A stretch of 64,000 bases of DNA, from NCBI RefSeq assembly GCF_000802185.1, contig NZ_KN676113.1:3076856-3140855 (forward strand). Reading direction: 5' to 3'. The notes under the pieces were generated by a model, which was given only the letters and a program-made list of their open reading frames with translations, was not told the DNA's origin and did not search any database. Shown here in pieces: positions 17,189 through 26,175 of the stretch (positions are counted from its first letter, which is position 1; each line of letters starts with the position of its first letter). Made by a program: the position numbers and the translations under genes. The DNA is from Belnapia sp. F-4-1 (lineage in GTDB: Bacteria; Pseudomonadota; Alphaproteobacteria; Acetobacterales; Acetobacteraceae).

Positions 17189-17637
17189 GTCCCGAGCCCG
17201 ATCCGCGCCGCCTGGGCCCGCATCGTCCCGGCGAGTTCTGGCGCGGGAAAATCCTGCAGGCTGAATTTCATCTCACGCACCTCGCAGATGCGCTGATCGG
17301 CGCTGGTGATGGCGGCATCGGCGACGGAATAGCCCGAGCCCTCGTGCACCAGCCGCGCGGTGACGGAGAGCCGTTCTCCCGGCCGGACGAAGCGGCGCAG
17401 CTTCAGCTCCTTGCTGCCGATGAGGAAGGCCATGCGGGCGAAGCCGAGCCGTGCCAGCAGCAGGTAGCCCGCGGCCTGCGCCATGGTCTCCAGCAGCAGC
17501 ACGCCTGGCACTAGCGGATGGCCGGGGAAATGCCCCTCGAAGACCGGGCTCGCCTCCGGCACCACTGCCTCCGCGGTGATGGCACCGGCATCGACCGAGA
17601 CAACCCGGTCGATCATCCGGAAATATTCGAGCTGCAC
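17185..17637 (-). CDS. 3-hydroxyacyl-ACP dehydratase of VLCFA cluster, FabZ-like
   Basis: A hot-dog fold dehydratase of 150 residues. The signature FEGHFPGHPLVPGVLLLE contains the catalytic H36 and E50. It removes water from hydroxyacyl-ACP in each elongation round on AcpXL. The GTG start at 17637 gives MQLEYFRMIDRVV, which fits the N-terminus of the rhizobial FabZXL proteins better than the internal ATG at 17616. Only five bases separate it from the acpXL stop, and its TGA overlaps the fabF2 ATG. Confidence 0.9.
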   Translation of the reverse strand: MQLEYFRMIDRVVSVDAGAITAEAVVPEASPVFEGHFPGHPLVPGVLLLETMAQAAGYLLLARLGFARMAFLIGSKELKLRRFVRPGERLSVTARLVHEGSGYSVADAAITSADQRICEVREMKFSLQDFPAPELAGTMRAQAARIGLGT

Positions 17638-17642
17638 GGCCG

Positions 17643-17927
17643 CTAGCCGCCGGACTTGGCCGCCACCAGCTCCTCGATCCGCTTCGTCAGGTTCTCCATG
17701 ACGAAGTACTGCGAGGCCGGGGCGGCGCCCGAATTCACCTCCTGCGTCCAGGTCTCGACCGGCACCTTGATGCCGAATTCCTTGTCGATGGCGAAGACGA
17801 TGTCGAGGAAGTCGAGGCTGTCGATGCCGAGATCCTCGATCACATGGCTCTCCGGCCGGATCGTCTCGCGCGGGACGTCGCTGGTCTCCGCGATGATGTC
17901 GGCGATGCGGTCGAACGCCGAGGCCAT
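17643..17927 (-). CDS. acpXL: Very-long-chain acyl carrier protein AcpXL
   Basis: A 94-residue acidic acyl carrier protein with the phosphopantetheine site S37 in [10 protein letters not shown]. Length and the sequence around it ([22 protein letters not shown] near residue 63) match AcpXL rather than the housekeeping AcpP of about 78 residues. It carries the growing C26-C28 hydroxy-acyl chain for lipid A. ATG 17927 has GGAGAC upstream; an in-frame ATG at 17987 adds a basic tail with no family match. It is the first gene of the six-gene cluster running to 12929. It is divergent from an acyl-CoA dehydrogenase, so the promoter should lie in 17928-18057. Confidence 0.92.
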   Translation of the reverse strand: MASAFDRIADIIAETSDVPRETIRPESHVIEDLGIDSLDFLDIVFAIDKEFGIKVPVETWTQEVNSGAAPASQYFVMENLTKRIEELVAAKSGG

Positions 17928-18057
17928 GGCTGTCTCCGGGGGCAGTGGCTGGTAGGGGGTCTTGGCCCGAACCGCCGCCCTTGGCAAGCAAACAGGGCGG
18001 GAGCTTGCCCTGCCGCCCGGTCAGGCCGATCCTCCCGGCAACCACAGGAGGATCACC

Positions 18058-19224
18058 ATGGATTTCGGCCTCAGCCCCGAGCAGGACGCGATCGTCGAGG
18101 GTGTCGCCGCCGTCTGCCGCCGCTTCGGCGACGACTACTGGCGCGACTGCGAGGCCGAGGCTCGCTTCCCCCGCGAGTTCCACCGCGCCATGGCCGATGG
18201 CGGCTGGCTCGGCATCACCATGCCGCCCGAGCATGGCGGCGCCGGGCTCGGCGTGACGGAAGCGGCGCTGATGATGCACACCGTCGCCCGCCATGGCGGG
18301 GCGATGGGCGCGGCCTCGGCACTCCACATCAACATGTTCGGCCCGCACCCGATCGTCGTCCACGGCACCGCGGAGCAGAAGGCGCGCTGGATCCCCCGCC
18401 TCGTCGCCGGCACCGACCAGGCCTGCTTCGGCGTCACCGAGCCGAATGCCGGGCTGGATACCACCAGCATCACCACCTTCGCGGAGAAGGTGCCCGGCGG
18501 CTACCGCGTCAACGGCCGCAAGATCTGGACCTCGACGGCCCAGGTCGCCAACAAGATCATGCTGCTGACCCGCACCACGCGGAAGGAAGAGGCGAAGCGC
18601 CCCTCGCAGGGCATCACCCTCTTCTACACCGACCTCGACCGCACCCGCGTCGAGGTGCAGCGCATCCCGAAAATGGGCCGCGCCGCCGTCGATTCGAACA
18701 TGGTCTTCATCGACGACCTGTTCATCCCGGAGGATGACCGCATCGGCGAGGAGGGCCGCGGCTTCTCCTACATCCTCGACAGCCTGAACCCCGAGCGCAT
18801 CCTGATCGCCGCCGAAGCCATCGCCATCGGCCGCGACGCGCTCGACCGCGCCAGCCGCTATGCGCGGGAGCGCAGCGTCTTCGGCCGGCCGATCGGCCAG
18901 AACCAGGCGATCCAGCACCCGCTCGCCGAATGCTGGACCGGGCTCGAGAGCGCCTGGATGATGGCGATGAAGGCCGCCTGGCTTTACGACGCCGGCCGCT
19001 CCTGCGGCGCCGAGGCCAATGCGGCGAAGCTGCTCGGGGCGCGGGCCGGCTACGAGGCCTGCCTTCGCGCCATGCTGACCCATGGCGGCATGGGCTATGC
19101 GCGGGAATACGTGGTCGAGCGCCTGCTGCGCGAGGTAATGATCTGCCGCATCGCCCCTGTCTCCGAGCAGATGATCCTCTCCTTCATCGCCGAGCGCGTG
19201 CTGGAGCAGCCGAAGAGCTACTAG
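18058..19224 (+). CDS. Acyl-CoA dehydrogenase family protein
   Basis: A 388-residue FAD-dependent acyl-CoA dehydrogenase. FAD/substrate motifs are visible: CFGVTEPNAGLDTTSITTFA in the middle domain, KIWTSTAQVAN, and in the C-terminal domain RSVFGRPIGQNQAIQHPLAE and MLTHGGMGYAREYVVERLLRE. It catalyses alpha,beta-desaturation of an acyl-CoA, with electrons passed to ETF. The chain-length specificity is unknown. ATG 18058 is preceded by a strong AGGAGG. The stop codon is one base from the convergent permease stop. Its position next to the VLCFA cluster is suggestive only. Confidence 0.93.
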   Translation: MDFGLSPEQDAIVEGVAAVCRRFGDDYWRDCEAEARFPREFHRAMADGGWLGITMPPEHGGAGLGVTEAALMMHTVARHGGAMGAASALHINMFGPHPIVVHGTAEQKARWIPRLVAGTDQACFGVTEPNAGLDTTSITTFAEKVPGGYRVNGRKIWTSTAQVANKIMLLTRTTRKEEAKRPSQGITLFYTDLDRTRVEVQRIPKMGRAAVDSNMVFIDDLFIPEDDRIGEEGRGFSYILDSLNPERILIAAEAIAIGRDALDRASRYARERSVFGRPIGQNQAIQHPLAECWTGLESAWMMAMKAAWLYDAGRSCGAEANAAKLLGARAGYEACLRAMLTHGGMGYAREYVVERLLREVMICRIAPVSEQMILSFIAERVLEQPKSY

Positions 19225-19225
19225 C

Positions 19226-20212
19226 CTACTCGGCCGCCACCGCCGCCCCCTTCGCCGCCATCCGCGCTGGCGCCGACTTGCGCCGCGCGAGCTGCCGGTC
19301 GGCTAGCGCGCCGATGAGGATCACGCCCCCCATCACCGCGAAATTGAGCGAGGAAGGGATGCCGAGGATGTTCACCAGGTTCTGCAGCACCTGCAGCAGC
19401 ACCGTCCCCAGCACGATGCCGAGCACGCTGCCCTCGCCGCCGCGCAGCGAACAGCCGCCGAGCACGGCGGCGGCGATGGCGTAGAGCTCGTAGAAATTGC
19501 CGAAGGAGGAAGGCGAGACGGAGCTGGTGTAGAAGACCAGCAGCAGCGTCGAGATCCCCGCCAGCAGCCCGCCCAGCACATAGGCGCCGGTAACCACCGC
19601 TCCGGTACGGATGCCAGAGTACCGTGCCGCCTCCTCGTTCCGCCCGACGGCGAAGAGGTACCGCCCGAAAACCGAGCGATGCAGCACCACGCCCACGACG
19701 ATGGCGACGAGGATCAGCGCGAGGAAGCTGTGCGGCACACCGTAGCTGCGCCCCGCCGCCAGCCAGGTGATGGCATCCAGCCCCTCCGCATAGCCGAGGC
19801 TGATGGTGGAATCGCCCGTATAGTACCGCGCTGCCCCACGATAGATCAGCAGCCCACAGAGCGTCACGACAAAGGGCTGCAGCCCGAGCCTCGTCACCAG
19901 CAGCCCGTGCACCAGCCCCATCAGCAGGCCGAGCGCCAGCACGACGAGCACGGCAAAGGGCCAGGCGATGCCCATGTTCGCCGTGAGGTCGAGGAAGACC
20001 ACGCCGAGCAGCGCGAAGATCGAGCCGACCGAAAGGTCGATCCCCCCGGTAATGATGATCAGCCCCTGGCCGATCGAGAAGATGCCGAACAGGCCGATGA
20101 GGTTGGCCATGTTCATCAAGTTGACGGTCGAGAGGAATTGCGGGTTCAACCCCGCGGTGATGGCCGCGATGCCGACGATGAGGGCCGCGAGGCCAAGCTC
20201 CTTCCGCCCCAT
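19226..20212 (-). CDS. Sugar ABC transporter permease (RbsC-like)
   Basis: A ribose/xylose-type permease (BPD_transp_2 family) of 328 residues with eight to ten hydrophobic helices. The family loop GGIDLSVGSIFAL is near residue 57, and GRNEEAARYSGI matches the conserved cytoplasmic EAA-like loop. ATG 20212 lies seven bases after GGAGG; a GTG at 20215 overlapping the ATPase stop is an alternative. It completes a three-gene importer with the ATPase and binding protein upstream. The substrate is probably a monosaccharide or polyol, but sequence alone does not define it. Confidence 0.93.
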   Translation of the reverse strand: MGRKELGLAALIVGIAAITAGLNPQFLSTVNLMNMANLIGLFGIFSIGQGLIIITGGIDLSVGSIFALLGVVFLDLTANMGIAWPFAVLVVLALGLLMGLVHGLLVTRLGLQPFVVTLCGLLIYRGAARYYTGDSTISLGYAEGLDAITWLAAGRSYGVPHSFLALILVAIVVGVVLHRSVFGRYLFAVGRNEEAARYSGIRTGAVVTGAYVLGGLLAGISTLLLVFYTSSVSPSSFGNFYELYAIAAAVLGGCSLRGGEGSVLGIVLGTVLLQVLQNLVNILGIPSSLNFAVMGGVILIGALADRQLARRKSAPARMAAKGAAVAAE

Positions 20213-21738
20213 CACTCCGCCTCCACGGTTGCCATGTGCTGCTCCGGCTGCTGCCCGGTGGCGAGGCGGAGGATATTCGGCTCGTTCACCTCGTGGCGCG
20301 CGAGGGTGCCGGCGATCCGGCCCTCATGCATCACCGCGACACGGTCGCTCACGCCGATCACCTCCTCCATGTCGCTGCTGATCATCAGCACGGCGACGCC
20401 GCGGTCGGCGAGGCCGCGCATCAGCGCGTAGATCTCGCCCTTGGCGCCGACATCGACGCCGCGGGTCGGCTCGTCGAAAATGAGGGCGCGCGGCCGCATC
20501 GCCAGCCACTTGCCGAGCACCACCTTTTGCTGGTTGCCGCCCGAGAGCGTGCCCGCCCTGACCGCGACGCCAGGCGCCCGGATGCGCAGCGACTGCCGCT
20601 GCGCCTCCGCCACTCGCACCTCGGACCCGCCGCTCACCAGCCCGGCCCGGGCATGGCCGGCGAGGTCGGGCAGCGAGACGTTCTCGGCGATCGTCATGTC
20701 GAGCACGAGGCCGGAGCGCTTGCGGTCCTCCGGCACCAGGTAGATGCCTTCGGCAATCGCCTCGCGCGGGCTGCCGATGCGCAGCTCCCGGCCGCCGAGG
20801 CTGATGCCTCCGGCGAGCGCCGGCTCCACGCCGAACAACGCCCGCGCCAGCGAGGTCCGCCCCGCCCCGACCAGCCCGGCGAGGCCGAGGATCTCCCCCG
20901 GCCGCAGCGCCAGGTCGATGCTGCGGTCCGGGAAGGCCTCGGTGACAAGCGCCTCGATGCGCAGCCCGCCCTCCTCGCGCGGCGCTGCGGCGGGTGGGGT
21001 GTAGAGCGATTTCAGGTCGCGCCCGATCATCAGCCGCGTCATCGTGGCGTGGTTGATCTCGCCGCGCGCCAGATGGCCGACGACGCGCCCGTCGCGCAGG
21101 CAGGTGACGCGGTCGGCGCAGGTGGTGATCTCGCCGAGCCGGTGGCTAATGTAGATGATGCCTGTCCCGGCTTCGCGCAGCGCCGCGATGGTTGCCAGCA
21201 GCCGGTCCGTCTCCGACAACGTCAGGCTGCTGGTCGGCTCGTCGAAGATGATGATGCGCGCCCGCATCGACAGCGCGCGCGCGATCTCCACCATCTGCCG
21301 CTGGGCGATGGAGAGTGTGGCGACCGGCGCCTCCGGCCCGAAATCCGCGCCGAGCCGCGCCAGCAGCGGCGCCACCTCGGCCCGCGCCGCGCGCCGGTCC
21401 ACCAGCCGCAGCGGCCCGCCCCAGACCGGCTCCCGCCCCATCAGCACATTGGCCGCGACGTCCAGATTGTCGAAGACCGAAAGCTCCTGATGGACGAAGG
21501 CGATGCCCTGCGCCCCCGCCTCGGCGATGCTGAGTTGCGGGAAGTCGCGCCCATGCAGGCGGATGCGGCCGGCATCCGGCCGCACCACGCCGCCCAGCAC
21601 CTTCATCAACGTGCTCTTGCCGGCGCCGTTCTCGCCGACGAGGCCGAGCACCTCGCCGGCCTCGAGATGCAGCGAGACGCCGTCCAGCGCCCGCACGCCG
21701 GGATAGGACTTGCCGATCCCCTCCAGCTCCAGGAGCAT
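20212..21738 (-). CDS. Sugar ABC transporter ATP-binding protein (RbsA-like, two NBDs)
   Basis: A 508-residue fusion of two nucleotide-binding domains. The first has Walker A GENGAGKSTLMKVLGG (about residues 37-52) and Walker B IIIFDEPTS. The second has the typical degenerate P-loop GLVGAGRTSLARALFG, signature LSGGNQQKVVLGKWL and Walker B ALIFDEPTRGVDVG. This is the standard layout of RbsA/XylG/MglA ATPases. It starts one base after the binding-protein stop. The window holds no sugar kinase or isomerase beside it to indicate the substrate. Confidence 0.95.
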   Translation of the reverse strand: MLLELEGIGKSYPGVRALDGVSLHLEAGEVLGLVGENGAGKSTLMKVLGGVVRPDAGRIRLHGRDFPQLSIAEAGAQGIAFVHQELSVFDNLDVAANVLMGREPVWGGPLRLVDRRAARAEVAPLLARLGADFGPEAPVATLSIAQRQMVEIARALSMRARIIIFDEPTSSLTLSETDRLLATIAALREAGTGIIYISHRLGEITTCADRVTCLRDGRVVGHLARGEINHATMTRLMIGRDLKSLYTPPAAAPREEGGLRIEALVTEAFPDRSIDLALRPGEILGLAGLVGAGRTSLARALFGVEPALAGGISLGGRELRIGSPREAIAEGIYLVPEDRKRSGLVLDMTIAENVSLPDLAGHARAGLVSGGSEVRVAEAQRQSLRIRAPGVAVRAGTLSGGNQQKVVLGKWLAMRPRALIFDEPTRGVDVGAKGEIYALMRGLADRGVAVLMISSDMEEVIGVSDRVAVMHEGRIAGTLARHEVNEPNILRLATGQQPEQHMATVEAE

Positions 21739-21739
21739 C

Positions 21740-22699
21740 TCAGCTCCCCCGCAGCAAGCTCCGCATGTAGGACTGGAACTCGCCAACATTGACCTTGTCG
21801 ATGACCTTGGTTTCGACGATGTCCTGCTTGTTGGCGGGGATCCAGCCGCGGTCGCCGTTGACGACGCGGATCAGCCCCTTCATCGAGCGGTAGCCGAACT
21901 CGTAGGGCTGCTGCACCACGGTCGAGTGGATGGTGCCGTCGGCGACGCCGCGGAGCGTCAGCGCATCCTCGTCGAAGCCGACGATCTTCACCTGGCCCTG
22001 CCGCCCGGCCTCGCGCACCGCCTGGTAGATCTGCGGCGTGTTGTAGGCCCAGAGCCCGACCATCATCTTCAGGTCGCGCTCGCGCGACAGCGCATCCTCG
22101 GCATTGCGCCGGGCGCGGGCGAAGTCGCTCTCGTCGGTGCGGATGTCGGCGATGGTGATATTGCCGCCCTGCAGCGACTCGCGGATGCCCTGCACCCGCT
22201 CGCGCGCATTGTCGGCATCCATTGTGCCGACGAAGAGCATGGCGCGGCCGCCCTCGGGCATCGCCTGCTTCATCTGCTCGCCGGCGCGGCGCCCGGCGGC
22301 GACGTTGTCCGTGCCGATATAGAGCATGCGCTTGCTCGCCGGCGCGTCGCTGTCCGTGGTGAAGAGCACGGACTGCTCGGCAACGCGGTTCAGCACGTCG
22401 GTCTGGCTCGCCGGGTTGATGGCGGAGATGGCGACGCCGGCGACCTTGCGAGCCAGCAGCTCGTCCAGGATGCGGCGCTGCTCGGCGGCGCTCGCCTGGC
22501 TCGGGATGATCATCTCCATGTCGAAATCGGGATGCTCGCGGTTCGCCTTCTCGATGCCGCGCCGCGCGATGGTCCAGAAATCGGCCGAGACGTTGACGAC
22601 GAAGGCCAGGCTCTTCTTCGCCTGCGCCCGGACCGCCGGGGCTGCCAGGCCAAAGGCCAGGCTGCCGCCCGCCAGCAAATGGAAATCGCGCCGCTTCAT
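21740..22699 (-). CDS. Sugar-binding periplasmic protein (RbsB-like)
   Basis: A type I periplasmic binding protein of 319 residues with a Tat-like signal (MKRRDFHLLAGGSLAFGLAAPAVRAQ). The mature protein shows the Peripla_BP_4 pattern: GIEKANREHPDFDMEMIIPSQ, LDELLARKVAGVAISAINP, a hinge AMLFVGTMDADNARERVQGI and VKIVGFDEDALTLRGVADG. It is the first gene of the importer operon (binding protein-ATPase-permease). An AT-rich inverted repeat about 100 bases upstream may be its operator. Confidence 0.93.
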   Translation of the reverse strand: MKRRDFHLLAGGSLAFGLAAPAVRAQAKKSLAFVVNVSADFWTIARRGIEKANREHPDFDMEMIIPSQASAAEQRRILDELLARKVAGVAISAINPASQTDVLNRVAEQSVLFTTDSDAPASKRMLYIGTDNVAAGRRAGEQMKQAMPEGGRAMLFVGTMDADNARERVQGIRESLQGGNITIADIRTDESDFARARRNAEDALSRERDLKMMVGLWAYNTPQIYQAVREAGRQGQVKIVGFDEDALTLRGVADGTIHSTVVQQPYEFGYRSMKGLIRVVNGDRGWIPANKQDIVETKVIDKVNVGEFQSYMRSLLRGS

Positions 22700-22796
22700 G
22701 CCTAACTCCCCCCTGGACGTCCCGGCGCTTCTGCACCGTATGCCCCGTTGGCCGGGGCTCTCGATCAGGGGAGGGTAGGGGGGATGCGACGCGATT

Positions 22797-22812
22797 GAAT
22801 ACTCAAATATTC
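22797..22812. promoter_or_regulatory. AT-rich inverted repeat upstream of the sugar importer
   Basis: GAATA (22797-22801) and TATTC (22808-22812) flank six bases in the only AT-rich patch of the gap between the importer and the M16 peptidase gene. A GC stem (GCCCCG/CGGGGC, 22742-22758) lies between it and the importer start. It could be a repressor site or part of a promoter. The short arms make this tentative. Confidence 0.3.
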
Positions 22813-22825
22813 GCTCGCGCGCACG

Positions 22826-24088
22826 TCATCGCAGGCTGGCAGCGATCTCCGCGACGCCCGGCACCTTTCCCGCCGGGCCGAGCAGGGCGAGGGTCGGCGT
22901 GCCGCGGAAGGCCTGCTGCGCCGCCTCCTGCACCTGCTCGATGGTGACGGCGGCGATCTTCGCCTTGGTCTCCTCGACGGGGATGATGCGGCCATGCACC
23001 TGGATCTGCCGCGCCAGCTGCTCGGTGCGGCTGCCGGTGCTCTCGAGGCTCATCAGCAGGCTGGCGCGGAGCTGCGCCTTGGCACGATCCAGCTCATCCT
23101 GCGTCACGGAGGTCTGCACCTTGCGCAGCTCCTCGAGGGTGACGGGCACCAGCTCCTCCGCCTCCGCCTCGCCGGTGCCGGCATAGACGGCGAAAAGGCC
23201 GCTGTCGTCGAAGGGATGGGCGAAGGAGTAGATCGAGTAGACCAGGCCGCGCTTCTCGCGGATCTCCTGGAACAGCCGCGAGGACATCCCGCCCCCGAGC
23301 AGCGTGCTCAGCAGCAGCGAGGGGTAGTGCAGCCGATCCTTGTAGCCGCAGGACGGGAAGCCGAGGACGATGTGCACCTGGTCGAGGTCGCGCTCCTCGC
23401 GGAACTCGCCGCCGGCGTAGCGCGCGGCTTCCGGCGGCGGCGGGGCGACGGTCGGCAGGTCGCGGAAGTGCTGCTCCACCAGCCCCAGCAGCTTGTCGTG
23501 GTCGAGCGCGCCGGCGGCGGCGATCACCATGCGCTCGGGCCCGTAATGGTGCTGCATGTAGCCGGTCAGCGCTTCGCGCTTCATCCGCTTGATGACGTCC
23601 TCGGTGCCGAGGGTCGGGCGGCCCATCGGCTGGCCGGGATAGGCCGTCGCCTGGAAATGGTCGAAAACGATGTCGTCCGGCGTGTCGTTCGCCTGGCCGA
23701 TCTCCTGCAGGATGACGCCGCGCTCGCGCTCCAGCTCGTCCGGGATGAAGGTCGAATGCGTCAGGATGTCGCCGATGATGTCGGCGGCGAGCGGCAGGTC
23801 CTCCTTCAGCGCCTTGCAGTAATAGGCGGTCTGCTCGCGGGCGGTGTAGGCGTTCAGGTGGCCGCCGACATTCTCCATCTCGCGGGCGATGGCGGCGGCG
23901 TCGCGCGTCGCCGTGCCCTTGAAGGCCATGTGCTCGAGGAAGTGGGAGACGCCGTTCTCCGCCTCGCTCTCATGGCGGGTTCCGGCGGAAACATAGGCGC
24001 CGAAGGACACGGTCTCGACCCGCGGCATGGCCTCGGAGACGACGGTGAGGCCATTGGCGAGGCGGGTGACGCGGACGGCTTCGGACAT
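22826..24088 (-). CDS. M16 family zinc peptidase (processing-peptidase-like)
   Basis: A pitrilysin-family metallopeptidase of 420 residues. The inverted zinc motif HxxEH is HFLEH (H49, E52, H53), and the distal glutamate E129 is in RGVILQEIG. The second half, with YAGGEFREE and SSRLFQEIREKRGLVYSIYS, is the inactive lobe that completes the clam-shell. Alphaproteobacterial members resemble the mitochondrial processing peptidase and usually lie next to thrC, as here. ATG 24088 starts directly at the conserved N-terminus; ATG 24118 adds ten serine/threonine-rich residues. Confidence 0.93.
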   Translation of the reverse strand: MSEAVRVTRLANGLTVVSEAMPRVETVSFGAYVSAGTRHESEAENGVSHFLEHMAFKGTATRDAAAIAREMENVGGHLNAYTAREQTAYYCKALKEDLPLAADIIGDILTHSTFIPDELERERGVILQEIGQANDTPDDIVFDHFQATAYPGQPMGRPTLGTEDVIKRMKREALTGYMQHHYGPERMVIAAAGALDHDKLLGLVEQHFRDLPTVAPPPPEAARYAGGEFREERDLDQVHIVLGFPSCGYKDRLHYPSLLLSTLLGGGMSSRLFQEIREKRGLVYSIYSFAHPFDDSGLFAVYAGTGEAEAEELVPVTLEELRKVQTSVTQDELDRAKAQLRASLLMSLESTGSRTEQLARQIQVHGRIIPVEETKAKIAAVTIEQVQEAAQQAFRGTPTLALLGPAGKVPGVAEIAASLR

Positions 24089-24170
24089 GGGGGACCTTGT
24101 GCTGGGGGAAGAGGTCATCGGAAGGATATGGGGCGGTGGCCGGGCTTCGGCGAGGGATGGGGCCAGCCGG

Positions 24171-25571
24171 CTAGTTTCGCCTCGCATGGCTGCGCACCAG
24201 CGCCTCCACCGCGCCAAGATCGGGGGCGGCGACGCTGTAGCGCTCCTCCCGCTCGTAGAGATCCGCGAGACGGGGCGGCAGCGGCGGGCGGAGGCCGATC
24301 GCCGCCTCCACCGCATCGGGGAATTTCGCCGGATGCGCCGTGGCCGCGACGACCACCGGGATCGACCGGTCTTCCGGCCCCAGTGCCCGCGCCGCCGCCG
24401 TGCCGATCGCGGTATGCGGGTCGGCGAGGTATCCCGCCGCCCGCCAGAGATGCCGGATCTCACCGAGCGTCCCCTCATCATCGAGGGTGAAACCGTGGAA
24501 CAGCCCCGTTGCCTCTCGCCAGGCCGCATCCGGCACCGGCATCCGCCCTTCGCTGCGGAAGCGTCCCATCACCGCCGCCGTCGCCGCCCCGTCGCGGCCC
24601 AGCAGCTCGAAGAGCAGCCGCTCGAAATTGGAACTGACCTGGATGTCCATGCTCGGCGACAGGCTCGGCTCCACCGGGCGCATCGACATGTCGTTCGAGG
24701 CCAGGAAGCGCGCCAGGATGTTGTTGCGGTTGGCGCCGATGATCAGCCGCTCCACCGGCAGCCCCATCCGCCGCACCGCCCAGGCCGCCAGGACGTTGCC
24801 GAAATTTCCCGTGGGCACGGAGAAGGCCACCGGACGGTCCGGCGCCCCGAGCGCCAGCGCCGCATGGGCGTAATAGGGAATCTGCGCCGCCACCCGCGCC
24901 CAGTTGATCGAATTGACAGCGGCCAGGCGCATCTCCTGGCGGAAGGGCGCGTCGTTGAACATTGCCTTCACCAGGTCCTGGCAGTCGTCGAAGCTGCCTT
25001 GGATGGCGAGGTTGGCGATGTTCGGCGAGAGCACCGTCGTCATCTGCCGCCGCTGCACCTCGCTGGTCCGCCCCTCCGGGTGGAGCATGACGAGGTCGAT
25101 GGCGCTGCGGTCCCGGCAGGCCTCGATCGCCGCCGAGCCGGTATCGCCGGAGGTGGCGCCGACGATGGTGATCCGCTCGCCCCGCCGCGCCAGCGCATGG
25201 TCGAAGAGCCGCCCGAGCAGCTGCATCGCCATGTCCTTGAAGGCGAGGGTCGGCCCGTGGAACAGCTCCAGCGCGAAGCAGCGCGCATCGAGCTGGACGA
25301 GCGGCGCGATGGCCGGGTGGCCGAAGCCGGCATAGGCTTGCTCGGTCATCCCCCGCAACGTCTCGAAGGACAGGGATTCGCCGGCGAAGGGGTGGATGAG
25401 CCGCGCCGCTAGCTCGGCATAGGACAGGCCGCGCAGGCCCCGCCACTCGGCGGCAGAAAGGCTCGGCCAGGCCTCGGGCAGGAAAAGCCCGCCATCCTCG
25501 GCGAGGCCCGCCAGCAGGACGCCTTCGAAATCACGGGGCGCGGCCTCGCCGCGGGTGCTGAGATATTGCAT
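24171..25571 (-). CDS. thrC: Threonine synthase
   Basis: PLP enzyme of 466 residues that converts O-phosphohomoserine to threonine. The N-terminal MQYLSTRGEA is the family opening. The PLP lysine is K112 in PTLAFKDMAMQ, and the phosphate-binding loop is GATSGDTGSAAIEA. The segment SFDDCQDLVKAMFND is typical of the longer bacterial/fungal class. ATG 25571 gives the canonical start. Upstream in-frame sequence belongs to the decayed TetR remnant. The M16 peptidase gene follows after 82 bases. Confidence 0.96.
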   Translation of the reverse strand: MQYLSTRGEAAPRDFEGVLLAGLAEDGGLFLPEAWPSLSAAEWRGLRGLSYAELAARLIHPFAGESLSFETLRGMTEQAYAGFGHPAIAPLVQLDARCFALELFHGPTLAFKDMAMQLLGRLFDHALARRGERITIVGATSGDTGSAAIEACRDRSAIDLVMLHPEGRTSEVQRRQMTTVLSPNIANLAIQGSFDDCQDLVKAMFNDAPFRQEMRLAAVNSINWARVAAQIPYYAHAALALGAPDRPVAFSVPTGNFGNVLAAWAVRRMGLPVERLIIGANRNNILARFLASNDMSMRPVEPSLSPSMDIQVSSNFERLLFELLGRDGAATAAVMGRFRSEGRMPVPDAAWREATGLFHGFTLDDEGTLGEIRHLWRAAGYLADPHTAIGTAAARALGPEDRSIPVVVAATAHPAKFPDAVEAAIGLRPPLPPRLADLYEREERYSVAAPDLGAVEALVRSHARRN

Positions 25572-25582
25572 TGCGCGCCAAT

Positions 25583-26120
25583 CTAGTCGGTCCGGGCCTC
25601 CGGCGGGAGGGGCGGGCCGAAGACAAGCTCGATCCAGGCCAGGAAGAGTGCCCCCGGATCGACCGGCGCCTCGGTGGTGGAACAGCCCGTTCCGCAGGGT
25701 CGCCAGCACCACCGGCCCGGCCAGCAGCTGGGGGGAAGCGCTCCGGAGCATCGCTCCGCAGCTTGCCGCGCCCCGCCGCGGGCCGGCCGAATGCGGCGGC
25801 GCCCGGCGCGATGACCAGGCGATAGTAGGTCTCCGCCAGCACCGGGAAGCGGCTGCCTTCCGTAATGATGAGCCGCAGCACCGGCACCGCCATGCGGGCG
25901 AGGAAGTCCTGCACCCGCTCGCCCGGGGCCGGAAGGCCGGCGCTGAGGCCCGCGAGCGGCGCGGCGATCAGCTGCCGCAGCATGCCCTCGAACGGCGCCG
26001 CCTTGTCGGGCCGACCGTGCTGCTGGTCCCCGCCAGCCGTTTCCACGACGTCCCAGCCTGTCTCCTGGCGGCGGAGAGCGGGCGCCAGGACCTCACCCCC
26101 GCCGGTGAGGACAGTGGCGC
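25583..26120 (-). pseudogene. Decayed TetR-family regulator with two frameshifts
   Basis: Conceptual joining of three reading frames gives a TetR C-terminal half. The first piece has DKAAPFEGMLRQLIAAPLAG and ITEGSRFPVLAETYYRLVIA, up to about 25750. The second has PQLLAGPVVLATLRNGLF, to about 25690. The third has APVDPGALFLAWIELVFG and ends with TAG at 25583-25585. The first shift coincides with a run of six C on the coding strand (near 25730): one base fewer restores a smooth read-through. The second shift is near CACCACC. The N-terminal helix-turn-helix is barely recognisable upstream of 25990. Both shifts are of the +1 kind, so sequencing error at homopolymers should be excluded. The limits given are approximate. 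Confidence 0.7.
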
Positions 26121-26122
26121 CG

Positions 26123-26151
26123 TTGAGCGTATTACGTCGAGCGACTACAGT
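26123..26151 (+). promoter_or_regulatory. Possible sigma-70-type promoter for the antitoxin-toxin fusion
   Basis: TTGAGC (26123-26128), a 17-base spacer and TACAGT (26146-26151) end 24 bases before the ATG at 26176. Both boxes keep the strongest consensus bases. Confidence 0.4.
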
Positions 26152-26175
26152 GGCGGCGTCACAGCAGATAGCGCC

